DNA from: an uncultured Eubacteriales bacterium
GTDB taxonomy: Bacteria > Bacillota > Clostridia > Oscillospirales > Acutalibacteraceae
Direction: 5' to 3'
Length of the DNA: 64,000 nucleotides
Assembly: GCA_934454845.1 (NCBI GenBank)
Contig: CAKSGV010000005.1
Location: forward strand, 21,040-85,039
The position numbers and the translations under genes are program-made. Shown piece by piece: positions 24,351-33,119 of this stretch. The notes beneath the pieces are model-generated. The model saw nothing but the letters and a program-made list of their open reading frames with translations. It did not search any database and was not told where the DNA came from. How positions within the stretch are numbered: the first letter of the stretch is position 1; the number at the start of each line of letters is the position of its first letter.

Positions 24351-25171
24351 GACTTCATTACTCCTTTTAAAGAATTGCTCATAATTCCGTGCACCTTATC
24401 GCCGAGCTCGGCTGTGTTATCCCCGAAATCCTCGGGAGAGAGAATTTCGGCAACATTTAAGTAAACATCGGTCTTTTTGACAAAAAGTCTTTTTTCTATC
24501 TTTCTTGAACCCCAAACAGTGCAGACCGCTATTTTGCAGTTTGCCTTTGTTGCGATTTTAAGCGAACCGTTTCTTATGCTCTGAAGCTCGCCCGTTTTGG
24601 AAGTGTAACCCTCGGGGAAGATACCGATAGTTCCCTCGCCGTTCTTTATAATATTTATGGCTTTGATGATAGTTTTAGCACCCTCTCGGTTATTTTCCCT
24701 GTCGATAGGAAGACCGCCTAACTTATGAAGCGCCTTTGCTACAAAAGGCATATCCGAATATACCTCTTTTTTTGCTATAAATCTTAAATCAACTTCGGGG
24801 AGCATCATAAGGAAAAATGCGGAGTCTAAATTATCGATATGATTGCACACGAGCAAAAAATCCTCGTTTTGAGGTATCTTATCAAAGCCCGTTGCATGAA
24901 TTTTTACCCTTGTTACCTTAAAGAAAAGCTTTAAGGTGGAAGAAATATAGCGCCTTAAAAGCCGGGAGCATTTTTTTCTCGGCTTTTTTGTATCCACAAA
25001 CGCGAATATCGGCAGGATCATAAAAAACTGCAATAAAATAAGCGCGATTATAATTCCTATAAATAAAAGCGGCACGACATAAAAGGAATTCGGGTTTTTA
25101 AAAATTCCGACAAAAAACCGATCCGTGATAAGCAAGACCGCTGCCGAAAAGATCACATAGAAATAAAACAT
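24347..25171 (-). CDS. plsC: 1-acyl-sn-glycerol-3-phosphate acyltransferase (PlsC family)
   Basis: A 274-residue membrane-associated acyltransferase for phosphatidic acid synthesis. Two hydrophobic segments occupy about residues 1-55, followed by the acyltransferase domain with CNHIDNLDSAFF (the HX4D catalytic motif), FIAKKEV, the GGLPIDRE block and FPEGYTSKTGE (glycerophosphate-binding FPEG). The C-terminal NTAELGDKVHGIMSNSL is typical of short clostridial PlsC. Several paralogues usually exist per genome, so this may not be the only one. Confidence 0.92.
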   Translation of the reverse strand: MFYFYVIFSAAVLLITDRFFVGIFKNPNSFYVVPLLFIGIIIALILLQFFMILPIFAFVDTKKPRKKCSRLLRRYISSTLKLFFKVTRVKIHATGFDKIPQNEDFLLVCNHIDNLDSAFFLMMLPEVDLRFIAKKEVYSDMPFVAKALHKLGGLPIDRENNREGAKTIIKAINIIKNGEGTIGIFPEGYTSKTGELQSIRNGSLKIATKANCKIAVCTVWGSRKIEKRLFVKKTDVYLNVAEILSPEDFGDNTAELGDKVHGIMSNSLKGVMKS

Positions 25172-25183
25172 ATCTGTTTTCCT

Positions 25184-25369
25184 TTAATTCTGTTTTCTCA
25201 CGATTTTATATTCATCGTAAAAATCAAAGTACGGACAGTTAAAACTGCTTAATGTTAAAAATTTATACATTTCGTCTTCATCAAGATCCCTGTCGCAAAA
25301 AAAGGTGCCCGACTCATCGTCAAAAAGATAATTTGAGCAGTTTTCACAGTTGGTCGCTCTCTTTTTCAT
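25184..25369 (-). CDS. Small cysteine-rich protein, DUF6472-like
   Basis: A 61-residue protein with NCENCSNYLFDDE, a central FFCDRDLDEDEMYKF and SSFNCPYF. The four cysteines (CxxC...C...C) suggest a small metal-binding knuckle. It closely fits a conserved clostridial small-protein family (DUF6472 as I recall it). It overlaps the end of the LCP gene by four bases, consistent with translational coupling. Function unknown. Confidence 0.82.
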   Translation of the reverse strand: MKKRATNCENCSNYLFDDESGTFFCDRDLDEDEMYKFLTLSSFNCPYFDFYDEYKIVRKQN

Positions 25370-26928
25370 TGAAGTCCCTCCGGATTTTCGGGATTGGGTG
25401 TAACCGGATCGGTGGGTTTAACAGGCTCCGTCGGTTCAACAGGGTCGGGATTTTCCGGTACATTTGGCTTTGAAGACGGCGTGGAGTCCGTTTCCTGACT
25501 GCTCGAAGGCGAGCTTGACGACGGCAAAGACGACGAGCTTGACGACGGCCTGCTTGACGACGAAGAAGACGGCGACGAAACCGTGCCGGGTTTTTTAACG
25601 GAGCTTCCTGCCTTATACCAGGGGGTTTTGCCTATTCCGTTTGCTTCGATATAACTTTCAACAGTCATATCGTCATAGATTATTCCGTGAATAAGCTTTG
25701 AAACGAAATCAAGATCATAATAGAGCACCGAGCCGAAGCTGCCCGAGGGCGCCGGCATTAAAAATTCGTTCTGCGGAATTCTGTACTGCTCGAATTGCGG
25801 AGAATTAAGCAGCACGCTTGCCGCGATACTTAAAATTTCAGAAGTGGACATCGAGGTTTTAGTGCAGGGGATAAGCGCATTTGCAAGGGAAATATACTGG
25901 CTCTTTTTAAGCTTTGTCGCCTTATTGAAAAGCTCCTGCATAACATGGCGCTGACGGTCTGTTCGGCCGTAGTCGTTAGACGTATCCCAAACGCTCTTGC
26001 AATATCTTATTCTTGAATAGGCGACAGCCTGCACGCCGTTTAAGTGCTGAGTGCCTGCCTTTGTTATTTTATATTTATTTACATTAAGGCCGAGATATTT
26101 GCATATCTCACCCATACAGCCGTTAAGTCCGGGCTTTTCGGGGCCTTTATCATAGAGCTCGTCTTCCGTGATGGTGGCTTCTATTCCTCCGACGGCGTCG
26201 ATAATATCTACCATTCCGTAAAAATTAACGGTGGCATAATCGGAAATATCGAGATTGAAATTCTGATTAAGCGTTTTAACGGCAAGCTCCGGACCTCCCC
26301 AGCCATAAGCCGCGTTTATCTTGCTGTGGGTTGTTTTTCCGTTTCTTTCTATCGGAACAAGGCTGTCCCTCATGACCGACATTACTTTAACCTTTTTCGA
26401 CTTGGTATTGATACTTAATATCATTATACTGTCGGAATTTCCCGAAAAAGAGTTTACCCCTCTTGTATCAAGGCCGAACAGAGCGACATTGATTATCTTA
26501 TCGTCAATAACCTTATTTATTCCGAGGTTGTCCTTATCATCATTAAAAGATCTATCGAAAACTCTGCCGATATAACCGTAAAGTATAGCTAATATAAGAA
26601 TTATAGCTGTGGTGCCGATAAGCAGCGTTTTCTGCCAGGTTTTTCTTCTTGACCACCAATCGGAAACGGCATAGCCGATAGTTTTAAAAAATCCTATCAC
26701 GCCGTGCTGCTTTTTGCGGTATTTTCTCTTGGAAACAGAGTCAAGAGCGATAAAATCGCTGTCCGTCAGCTTTCCTAATACCTGCGGATCGGTTTTCGAA
26801 TTTGAATAAAGATCCTCGAATTCCTTACCTTTAGCGCCTTTGGGGCTTGAATATATTTCTTCGGGTTCATTAAACCCGGTATCGGAACCAAAGTTGAAAT
26901 CAAGACCGTTAAATTTATCGTCTGCCAT
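25366..26928 (-). CDS. LytR-CpsA-Psr (LCP) family wall-polymer ligase
   Basis: A 520-residue protein: an acidic cytoplasmic N-terminus (about 1-75), one membrane segment (about 101-121) and an extracellular LCP domain (about 145-415) with NVALFGLDTRG, SVMRDSLV, SKINAAYGWGG and YSRIRY...DYGRTDRQR, which include the catalytic Arg/Asp residues. LCP enzymes transfer undecaprenyl-linked teichoic or capsular polymers to peptidoglycan. The C-terminal 80 residues are low-complexity Ser and then Pro/Glu/Thr-rich (SSSSRPSSSS, PVEPTEPVKPTDP), likely a flexible wall-spanning tail. A promoter lies just upstream at 26969-26997. Confidence 0.93.
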   Translation of the reverse strand: MADDKFNGLDFNFGSDTGFNEPEEIYSSPKGAKGKEFEDLYSNSKTDPQVLGKLTDSDFIALDSVSKRKYRKKQHGVIGFFKTIGYAVSDWWSRRKTWQKTLLIGTTAIILILAILYGYIGRVFDRSFNDDKDNLGINKVIDDKIINVALFGLDTRGVNSFSGNSDSIMILSINTKSKKVKVMSVMRDSLVPIERNGKTTHSKINAAYGWGGPELAVKTLNQNFNLDISDYATVNFYGMVDIIDAVGGIEATITEDELYDKGPEKPGLNGCMGEICKYLGLNVNKYKITKAGTQHLNGVQAVAYSRIRYCKSVWDTSNDYGRTDRQRHVMQELFNKATKLKKSQYISLANALIPCTKTSMSTSEILSIAASVLLNSPQFEQYRIPQNEFLMPAPSGSFGSVLYYDLDFVSKLIHGIIYDDMTVESYIEANGIGKTPWYKAGSSVKKPGTVSSPSSSSSSRPSSSSSSLPSSSSPSSSQETDSTPSSKPNVPENPDPVEPTEPVKPTDPVTPNPENPEGLQ

Positions 26929-26968
26929 TTATTCACTACCTAAATTTTATTTTCCCATAATATCTATT

Positions 26969-26997
26969 ATATTAAACCTAAAAGGAAGAAAAATCAA
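26969..26997 (-). promoter_or_regulatory. Promoter of the LCP operon
   Basis: Minus strand: TTGATT, 17-base spacer, TAATAT; a perfect TATAAT also begins three bases further on. The -35 overlaps the last codons of rsmI. Confidence 0.55.
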
Positions 26998-27815
26998 GAG
27001 CATATTTCTCTGTAGATATCGCTCTTCTTTATACCTGTGATCCGTGCAGCCGCTTTAGAAGCGTCACTTATGCCAGATCCTTCGGAAATATATTTTTTTG
27101 CGATTTTAACCGCATCCTCTAAAGTAAAGGTTTTTTCCTCTTCTTCTTTACCTTTTATTATCAGCACATATTCTCCTTTAGGGGGATTTTCCGTGAAATA
27201 TCCGAGTGCTTTTTCAAGATCGGTATTAAAAACCGATTCGTGAATTTTAGTAAGCTCTTTAACTACGGATATTTCGCGATTTCCGAGAGAATTCAGAAGA
27301 TCGGAAAGGGTGGAAACGAGCTTATGGGGAGCCTCATAAAAAATAAGAGTCCTTTTTTCGTTTTTTATCTCTTCAAGGTGCTTTTTTCTTGACGGCTTAT
27401 TTACCGATAAAAAGCCCTCAAAGCAAAATCTTCCGCTTGGCATTCCGGAAACGCAGAGCGCCGTCGCGAAAGCGACGGGTCCGGGAACCGCTATCACTTC
27501 TATCCCGTTTTTATGAGCCTCCCTCACGATATCCTCGCCGGGATCGGAAATGGCGGGCATTCCGGCGTCGGTCACCAGCGCCATACTTTCGCCTTTTAGC
27601 ATTCGGTTTATAAGATACGCGCCCTTTTCCTTTTTATTATGCTCATAATAAGAAACAAGTTCCTTTTTTATTTCAAAATGATTTAAAAGCTTTAAGGTGA
27701 CTCTTGTATCCTCGGCGGCGATAAAATCAACCGAATTTAAAATTCTTTGCGCCCTGGGCGATAAATCCTCCAAATTACCTATAGGAGTACCCACGCAATA
27801 AAGCTTACCGCTCAT
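26994..27815 (-). CDS. rsmI: 16S rRNA (cytidine1402-2'-O)-methyltransferase
   Basis: RsmI methylates the ribose of C1402 in the 16S decoding centre with SAM. The 273-residue tetrapyrrole-methylase-fold protein has LYCVGTPIGNLEDLSPRA at the N-terminus, AAEDTR, SYYEHNKKEK, VTDAGMPAISDPGEDIV, VPGPVAFATALCVSGMP and FYEAPHKL, all family hallmarks. It starts with an AAGGAGGAA ribosome binding site directly after the trmN6-like gene; this neighbour pair (yabB-yabC in Bacillus) is conserved. Confidence 0.96.
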   Translation of the reverse strand: MSGKLYCVGTPIGNLEDLSPRAQRILNSVDFIAAEDTRVTLKLLNHFEIKKELVSYYEHNKKEKGAYLINRMLKGESMALVTDAGMPAISDPGEDIVREAHKNGIEVIAVPGPVAFATALCVSGMPSGRFCFEGFLSVNKPSRKKHLEEIKNEKRTLIFYEAPHKLVSTLSDLLNSLGNREISVVKELTKIHESVFNTDLEKALGYFTENPPKGEYVLIIKGKEEEEKTFTLEDAVKIAKKYISEGSGISDASKAAARITGIKKSDIYREICS

Positions 27816-28547
27816 TTATAAAAATTCCTCCTTATAAGGACCGTAAATTTCAAGCATTTCGGGGGATAGTTCGCCGTTTTCATAAACGAAAAGCGGGGGG
27901 TCTATTCTCATTCCGGGTTTTGCGCATCTTGTGCCCGAAACCAGCACGAGCCACGGCTCCTCGCCTTGTTTTTTACATACTATGCGGAGTCTTTTAGGCT
28001 CTGTTTTATATTTGCTCATAAGGCTTATCAGCTCGCCGAGCCTCTCGGGGCGCTGGCAGACGCAGAGCTTGCCCGAGGTTTTTAAAAGCTTTGAAGAAAC
28101 CCTAATTATATCTTCAAGCGAGCATTTTATTTCGTGCCTTGCAGTTTCGGTTATAGGATCCGAATTTTTAATTCCGCCTGCGGCCGACTTATAAGGCGGA
28201 TTGCAAACAACAAGATCGTGACACCCGAAAGGAACCTTGCCTTTAAGGTCGTTCAGATCTGAATTAACAGGGATAAATCCGGGATAAGAAAAATCTTTGA
28301 CTGACTTTTCCGCCGCCAAATAGGCTTCTTTGGAAATATCCACGCCATAGACCTTTTTATCGGGATAATCCCTTAAAAAGAGCATTCCGATAATTCCGCA
28401 GCCTGTCCCTAAATCGACTGCAGACTTAAAAGAATATCGGCTTGCAAAATCGGCAAGAATCACCGCATCCGTCCCGAAAGTGTGATGCGGTGAAACATAG
28501 ATATATTTATTTTTTCCTATCGGCAGCGCCTTTAAATTTTCGACCAT
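27816..28547 (-). CDS. tRNA1(Val) (adenine37-N6)-methyltransferase-like protein (TrmN6/YabB)
   Basis: A 243-residue class I SAM-dependent methyltransferase with the SAM loop AVDLGTGCGIIGMLF, acidic motif VYGVDISKEAY and catalytic VCNPPYKSA (N-P-P-Y, characteristic of N6-adenine methyltransferases). The C-terminal GTRCAKPGMRIDPPLFVYENGELSPEM is typical of the YfiC/YabB family. The tRNA target is inferred from homology. It overlaps the end of cysS by 16 bases and has an AGGGTG ribosome binding site. Confidence 0.9.
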   Translation of the reverse strand: MVENLKALPIGKNKYIYVSPHHTFGTDAVILADFASRYSFKSAVDLGTGCGIIGMLFLRDYPDKKVYGVDISKEAYLAAEKSVKDFSYPGFIPVNSDLNDLKGKVPFGCHDLVVCNPPYKSAAGGIKNSDPITETARHEIKCSLEDIIRVSSKLLKTSGKLCVCQRPERLGELISLMSKYKTEPKRLRIVCKKQGEEPWLVLVSGTRCAKPGMRIDPPLFVYENGELSPEMLEIYGPYKEEFL

Positions 28548-29911
28548 TTTACACCCTGCGGAGTATCTTCAAGCACAATGCCCATATTTTTAAGCTGATC
28601 GCGGATTTCGTCGGCGGTTTTAAAATCCTTATTTTTTCTTGCCTCTGTGCGCTTTTTGATAAGCTTCTCGATATCGGAATCAAGAATTTCGGATTTTCTG
28701 TTATAAACAAGACCTAAAACATTTGTCAGCTCATCAAAGCAATCTGCACAGGCTCTGAGGGTATCCTGCTTAGCTCCGGAGGCAATGAGAGAATTTATAT
28801 CCCTGACTAAATTGAATATTGCGGCAAGAGCATCAGCAGTGTTAAGATCATCATCCATAGCGGCGATAAATTCCGCTTTTCTTTTTTCGGTGAAATCAGG
28901 CGCCTCGCCTCCGGGGAGGGCGGATTTAAGCGCAAAATCGATATTATCGCGGCAGGTATAAAGCCTTGCAAGCGCATTTTTACTCTGCTCGATTATATCC
29001 ACAGAATAATTTATCGGTCCCCTGTAATGAGAAGATATCATAAGGTATCTTATAGGCTCATAGCCGAATTTTTCGGCAACATCGCGGACAGTGAAGAAAT
29101 TATTCAAGGATTTTGACATCTTATGATTATCAACATTTATAAATCCGTTATGCATCCAATAGTGGGCGAATTCGCAGCCGTTTGCCGCCTCGCTCTGGGC
29201 AATTTCGTTTTCGTGGTGAGGGAAAATAAGGTCAAGACCGCCGCAGTGGATATCAATGGTTTCGCCGAGATATCTGCATGCCATAGCAGAGCATTCGATA
29301 TGCCAGCCGGGTCTGCCCTTGCCCCAGGGCGACTCCCAATAAGGCTCGCCGGGTTTTGCGCCTTTCCAAAGGCAGAAATCCATGGGATCTTCCTTTATTT
29401 CTCCCACGCTTATTCTTGCACCCGCCTCAAGATCTTCAAGCGGCTGGTGAGAAAGCTTGCCGTAACCCGAAAAATTCTTTGCCCTATAGTAAACGTCGCC
29501 GCCGGCGCAGTAGGCATAGCCTTTTTCAAAAAGCTTTGAAATAATATTTATGATATTATCGATATTTTCTGTGGCTCTCGGGTGAAAGTCCGCTTTTAAG
29601 ACATTGAGCCCGTCGGAATCAATACGGAATTCCTTTATAAACTTCTCCGCAACCTGAGGCACGGTGACATTATCTTCATTGGCTTTTTTTATAAGCTTGT
29701 CGTCGATATCGGTGAAATTCTGAACAAAAGTGACCTTATATCCGCGCCACATAAGATATCTGCGCAGAACATCGAAAACGCACAGCGGTCTTGCGTTTCC
29801 TATATGAATATAGTTATACACTGTCGGACCGCAGGCGTAAATTTTAACTTCGCCTTCTTTAATAGGAACAAATTCGTCTTTATTCCTGGTCAGAGTATTG
29901 AAAATTTTCAT
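28532..29911 (-). CDS. cysS: Cysteinyl-tRNA synthetase
   Basis: A 459-residue monomeric class I synthetase. Signatures are YACGPTVYNYIHIGNARP (HIGH motif as HIGN, with the first zinc Cys), FCLWK, GRPGWHIECSAMA (second zinc Cys), GGLDLIFPHHENE (zinc His residues) and the KMSKSLNN loop. The C-terminal helical domain ends in KGVKWSKI. It starts at the base where cysE ends (TAATG overlap), the classical Gram-positive cysE-cysS order that couples cysteine synthesis and use. No cysteine T-box is seen before cysE here. Confidence 0.97.
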   Translation of the reverse strand: MKIFNTLTRNKDEFVPIKEGEVKIYACGPTVYNYIHIGNARPLCVFDVLRRYLMWRGYKVTFVQNFTDIDDKLIKKANEDNVTVPQVAEKFIKEFRIDSDGLNVLKADFHPRATENIDNIINIISKLFEKGYAYCAGGDVYYRAKNFSGYGKLSHQPLEDLEAGARISVGEIKEDPMDFCLWKGAKPGEPYWESPWGKGRPGWHIECSAMACRYLGETIDIHCGGLDLIFPHHENEIAQSEAANGCEFAHYWMHNGFINVDNHKMSKSLNNFFTVRDVAEKFGYEPIRYLMISSHYRGPINYSVDIIEQSKNALARLYTCRDNIDFALKSALPGGEAPDFTEKRKAEFIAAMDDDLNTADALAAIFNLVRDINSLIASGAKQDTLRACADCFDELTNVLGLVYNRKSEILDSDIEKLIKKRTEARKNKDFKTADEIRDQLKNMGIVLEDTPQGVKWSKI

Positions 29912-30552
29912 TATTTCTCACCTTTTTTATTCATCTGCGCTTTAAGCGATTTTATTTCCGATTTAAGCGCCTTTATTTCCTGCTCGATAGGATCGGGGAT
30001 ATGGATCTGATCGAGCGGTTTTCTTTCTATTTTTCTTCCGTTTTGTCTAACGACCTTTGCCGGCACTCCGACGACCGTGGAATTCTCGGGGACTTCTTTT
30101 AAAACCACCGCTCCTGCGGCAATTCTCGCATTATCTCCGACTTTTATCGGACCTAACACCTTTGCGCCCGCACTTATCATAACATTATTTCCGATAGTGG
30201 GGTGCCTTTTGCCCTCGTCTTTTCCCGTTCCGCCTAATGTTACACCCTGATAGATAAGCACATCATCGCCTATCTCGGCGGTTTCTCCTATAACAATGCC
30301 CGTGCCGTGATCGATAACGAGCCTTTTGCCGATAGTGGCTCCGGGGTGGATCTCAATGCCTGTTTTTCTCGCGGCGCGCTGTGAAATAAGGCGGGCTCTG
30401 AAAAAATGGCCCTTTAAATATGCCTTATGCGCTCTGCGATAGGCTCTTATCGCTTTAAGGCCGGGATAAAGCAGATAAATTTCTATACTGCTTCTTGCCG
30501 CGGGATCGCGGTCCTTTATAGCCTGAATATCCTCTTTTAAAGTTTCAAACAA
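29911..30552 (-). CDS. cysE: Serine O-acetyltransferase
   Basis: A 213-residue enzyme that makes O-acetylserine from serine and acetyl-CoA, the first step of cysteine synthesis. An N-terminal helical domain (DPAARSSIEIYLLYPGLKAIRAYRRAH) precedes a left-handed beta helix of hexapeptide repeats (HPGATIGKRLVIDHGTGIVIGETAEIGDD, GVTLGGTG). The last 30 residues form a charged helix (IEQEIKALKSEIKSLKAQ), possibly a coiled coil. It lies between pgsA and cysS, with a 19-base gap after pgsA. Confidence 0.95.
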   Translation of the reverse strand: MFETLKEDIQAIKDRDPAARSSIEIYLLYPGLKAIRAYRRAHKAYLKGHFFRARLISQRAARKTGIEIHPGATIGKRLVIDHGTGIVIGETAEIGDDVLIYQGVTLGGTGKDEGKRHPTIGNNVMISAGAKVLGPIKVGDNARIAAGAVVLKEVPENSTVVGVPAKVVRQNGRKIERKPLDQIHIPDPIEQEIKALKSEIKSLKAQMNKKGEK

Positions 30553-30571
30553 AATTTATCAGCTCCGAAAT

Positions 30572-31165
30572 TTATTTGGAAGTATTGATAATACCCTTAT
30601 TATCGATAAGATAGATAGCTCCCGAAAGCGTACAGAGAACGGCGGTTATCCAGAAAAGTACGATTATAACGATATCAAACGCATTTATTATACTCTCCCC
30701 TAAGTTCACAAATTCGCCTATTGCATATAAGAAAAGCGCCAAAACAATGCTTATCATCTGACTTACTGTTTTAAGCTTTCCGAAAATATTCGCGGCTATA
30801 ACCTTTCCTCCGCTCGTTACTGCAACAAGCCTGAAACTTGAAACGAGAAATTCGCGGAAAAGCACCAAAAATGTGATCGCAGTAACCTGCATTAAAAACG
30901 CTTCTTTATCCGCAAACATACTGATAAAGCCTAAATATGCCGCGGTCGTGAGCATTTTATCCGCAAGTGGATCTAAAAATTTTCCGAAATCGGTGATAAG
31001 GTTTTTAGATCTAGCAAGCTTACCGTCTATCATATCCGTAAGCGACGCGGCGGCGAACAGGATAAGAGAAACGGTATAATGAAATTTAAAATCGATAAGC
31101 ATAGTCGCCATAAAAGCGGGGGTAGCTATAATTCTTGCAACTGTCAGTTTGTTAGGTATATTCAT
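30572..31165 (-). CDS. pgsA: CDP-diacylglycerol--glycerol-3-phosphate 3-phosphatidyltransferase
   Basis: A 197-residue integral membrane enzyme committing lipid precursor to phosphatidylglycerol. The CDP-alcohol phosphotransferase motif DGX2ARX8GX3DX3D is complete in DMIDGKLARSKNLITDFGKF followed by LDPLADK. About five membrane segments are predicted. The start overlaps the rimO stop by four bases. In many Firmicutes pgsA sits near rimO and recA, as here. Confidence 0.96.
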   Translation of the reverse strand: MNIPNKLTVARIIATPAFMATMLIDFKFHYTVSLILFAAASLTDMIDGKLARSKNLITDFGKFLDPLADKMLTTAAYLGFISMFADKEAFLMQVTAITFLVLFREFLVSSFRLVAVTSGGKVIAANIFGKLKTVSQMISIVLALFLYAIGEFVNLGESIINAFDIVIIVLFWITAVLCTLSGAIYLIDNKGIINTSK

Positions 31166-32484
31166 ATCAGTTCTCCCAATAAATCATATTCAACAGTATC
31201 ATTAATCTTTACTTTAACAAAATCTCCGATTTTAAGCGGTCTGCCGGAGATAAAGAATACTTTGCCGTCTATATCCGGCGCGTCAGCCTCGGATCTGCCG
31301 AAATAGCACCTTATATAATCGTCGTACCCCTCTATAAGGACTTCGACGGTCTTGCCCTGCTTTTCCTCATTCTTTTCGCGGCTTATCCTAAGCTGAGTAT
31401 CCATAATGCTTTCCATTCGGTCTACCTTTGTCTGCTCGTCTACCTGATCGGGCATACCGGCGGCAACGGTGTTTTCCTCGGCTGAATATGTAAAGCAGCC
31501 GAGCCTGTCAAACCTTGTAGCCTTTACAAACTCCGCAAGCTCTTCAAACTGCTCCTCGGTTTCGCCGGGGAAGCCTGTTATAAGCGTAGTCCTTAAAGTG
31601 ATATCGGGTATCTTTGTCCTTATCTTTTCTATAAGCTTATTTATGGACTCTTTATCGCCCCTGCGGTTCATTCGCTTTAAAATCTCACCGTTTATATGCT
31701 GAATGGGCATATCAAGATAATTAAGCAGTTTTTTCTCGCTCGCCATAAGGTCCAAAAGATCGTCTGTTATTCTTTCGGGGTAAGTATAAAGGGTTCGTAT
31801 CCAGTGGAGCTTATCTATTTTAACCAGCTCCTTTAAAAGCTCGGTGAGCATAGGCTTGCCGTAGATATCCGTTCCGTAAGCCGTGGTGTCCTGCGCTACG
31901 ACTATCAGTTCTTTTACTCCGCCTTCCGCAAGCTTTTTTGCCTCGCTTACGCAATCCTCTATCTTTCGGCTTCTCATTCTTCCTCTTATCATAGGAATAG
32001 CGCAGTAAGTACAGCAGTTATCACAGCCGTCGGCAATTTTAAGATAGGCAGAAAAAGGATAGCCACCCAAAATTCTTCCGCCGTTTAAATCAAGATTGAA
32101 TTTATCGCCGAAGGTATTTTCCGCTTTATCTTCCACAGCGGATCTTACTATCTTTGCGATATCCTTATTAGAGCCTATGCCTACGCACACGTCTACCTCG
32201 GGAATTTCTTCCGTTACATCGTTTTTATATCTTTCGGCTAAACAGCCCGTGACTATAAGCGCTTTGCATTTACCGCTTTTTTTATACTTTGCGGCCTCTA
32301 AAATATTTTCTATCGCTTCTTTTTTAGCCTCTTCGATAAATCCGCAGGTGTTTATTATTATCGCGTCTGCCTCCGCCTCTTCCGGGCAGATTTCAATGCC
32401 TTCGTCAAAAAGAGTTTTGAGCATCATTTCCGCGTCGACCTGGTTTTTCGGGCATCCGAGGCTGACCATACTTACTTTTATCAT
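31162..32484 (-). CDS. rimO: Ribosomal protein S12 methylthiotransferase
   Basis: A 440-residue radical-SAM enzyme that adds a methylthio group to an Asp of ribosomal protein S12. The N-terminal UPF0004 domain holds three Fe-S cysteines (LGCPKNQVDAE, NTCGFIEEAK, VTGCLAERY); the radical-SAM domain has CDNCCTYC (CxxxCxxC); a C-terminal TRAM domain ends the protein. MiaB is the close alternative, but SLGCPKNQVDAE and the context near pgsA favour RimO. ATG overlaps the recX stop by one base. Confidence 0.95.
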   Translation of the reverse strand: MIKVSMVSLGCPKNQVDAEMMLKTLFDEGIEICPEEAEADAIIINTCGFIEEAKKEAIENILEAAKYKKSGKCKALIVTGCLAERYKNDVTEEIPEVDVCVGIGSNKDIAKIVRSAVEDKAENTFGDKFNLDLNGGRILGGYPFSAYLKIADGCDNCCTYCAIPMIRGRMRSRKIEDCVSEAKKLAEGGVKELIVVAQDTTAYGTDIYGKPMLTELLKELVKIDKLHWIRTLYTYPERITDDLLDLMASEKKLLNYLDMPIQHINGEILKRMNRRGDKESINKLIEKIRTKIPDITLRTTLITGFPGETEEQFEELAEFVKATRFDRLGCFTYSAEENTVAAGMPDQVDEQTKVDRMESIMDTQLRISREKNEEKQGKTVEVLIEGYDDYIRCYFGRSEADAPDIDGKVFFISGRPLKIGDFVKVKINDTVEYDLLGELI

Positions 32485-33119
32485 TAATAAAATTCCTCTT
32501 CTTGTGACATTTCGTCAGTAAATTTAGACAAAGCCGATTTAATATCCGAAAAAGAAAATCCTTTTCTTGCAAGCGCCGCTATTACCTTTTGCGTTTCTTT
32601 GCGGTCGTTTAATTCAAGATTTTTATGGTACTTTTTTTCTATCAGCTTTTCTATAGCCGCTTCCTCATCAAATTCGACCTTTGAAATTGCCGATTTTACC
32701 GTTTCGCGGTCTAATTTTTTAGAAATAAGCTTTATATAGGTTTGATTTTTGGATATGCCGCTCTGCGCGCATTTTAAAGCGTACCGCTCGGCAAACCTAT
32801 CGTCATTTATAAGATCTAAGCTTTTAAGTCTGTTAATAGCTTTTTTTGCGGTTTCTTCCTCAAAGCCCGCTCTTTTAAGCTTATCAAGCAGGCAGGCTTC
32901 AGATTGATCGGCATAATCTAAGAGCCAAAGCGCCCTTGATTTTGCCCTGTTATAATCGGAAAAAGCTTTAAGCTTTTCTATATCTTCTTTCGTTAAATCG
33001 TCGCCTTCGTGAATATGGCTTTCTTCCAATGCCGAAAGATCGATCTCAAGGGTCTCGCCGCTGTCAAGTCGGAGCAGGGCAGAATGCTTTTTGCCCCTTT
33101 TTATTTTTACAACTTTCAT
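32484..33119 (-). CDS. recX: Regulatory protein RecX
   Basis: A 211-residue all-helical protein that inhibits or modulates RecA filaments. It has the repeated three-helix pattern of RecX (ALWLLDYADQSEACLLDKLKRAGFEEETAKKAINRLKSLDLINDDRFAERY; GFSFSDIKSALSKF). The ATG overlaps the recA stop by one base (TGATG); a TTG one codon upstream is also possible. Tight coupling to recA is the usual arrangement. Confidence 0.92.
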   Translation of the reverse strand: MKVVKIKRGKKHSALLRLDSGETLEIDLSALEESHIHEGDDLTKEDIEKLKAFSDYNRAKSRALWLLDYADQSEACLLDKLKRAGFEEETAKKAINRLKSLDLINDDRFAERYALKCAQSGISKNQTYIKLISKKLDRETVKSAISKVEFDEEAAIEKLIEKKYHKNLELNDRKETQKVIAALARKGFSFSDIKSALSKFTDEMSQEEEFY

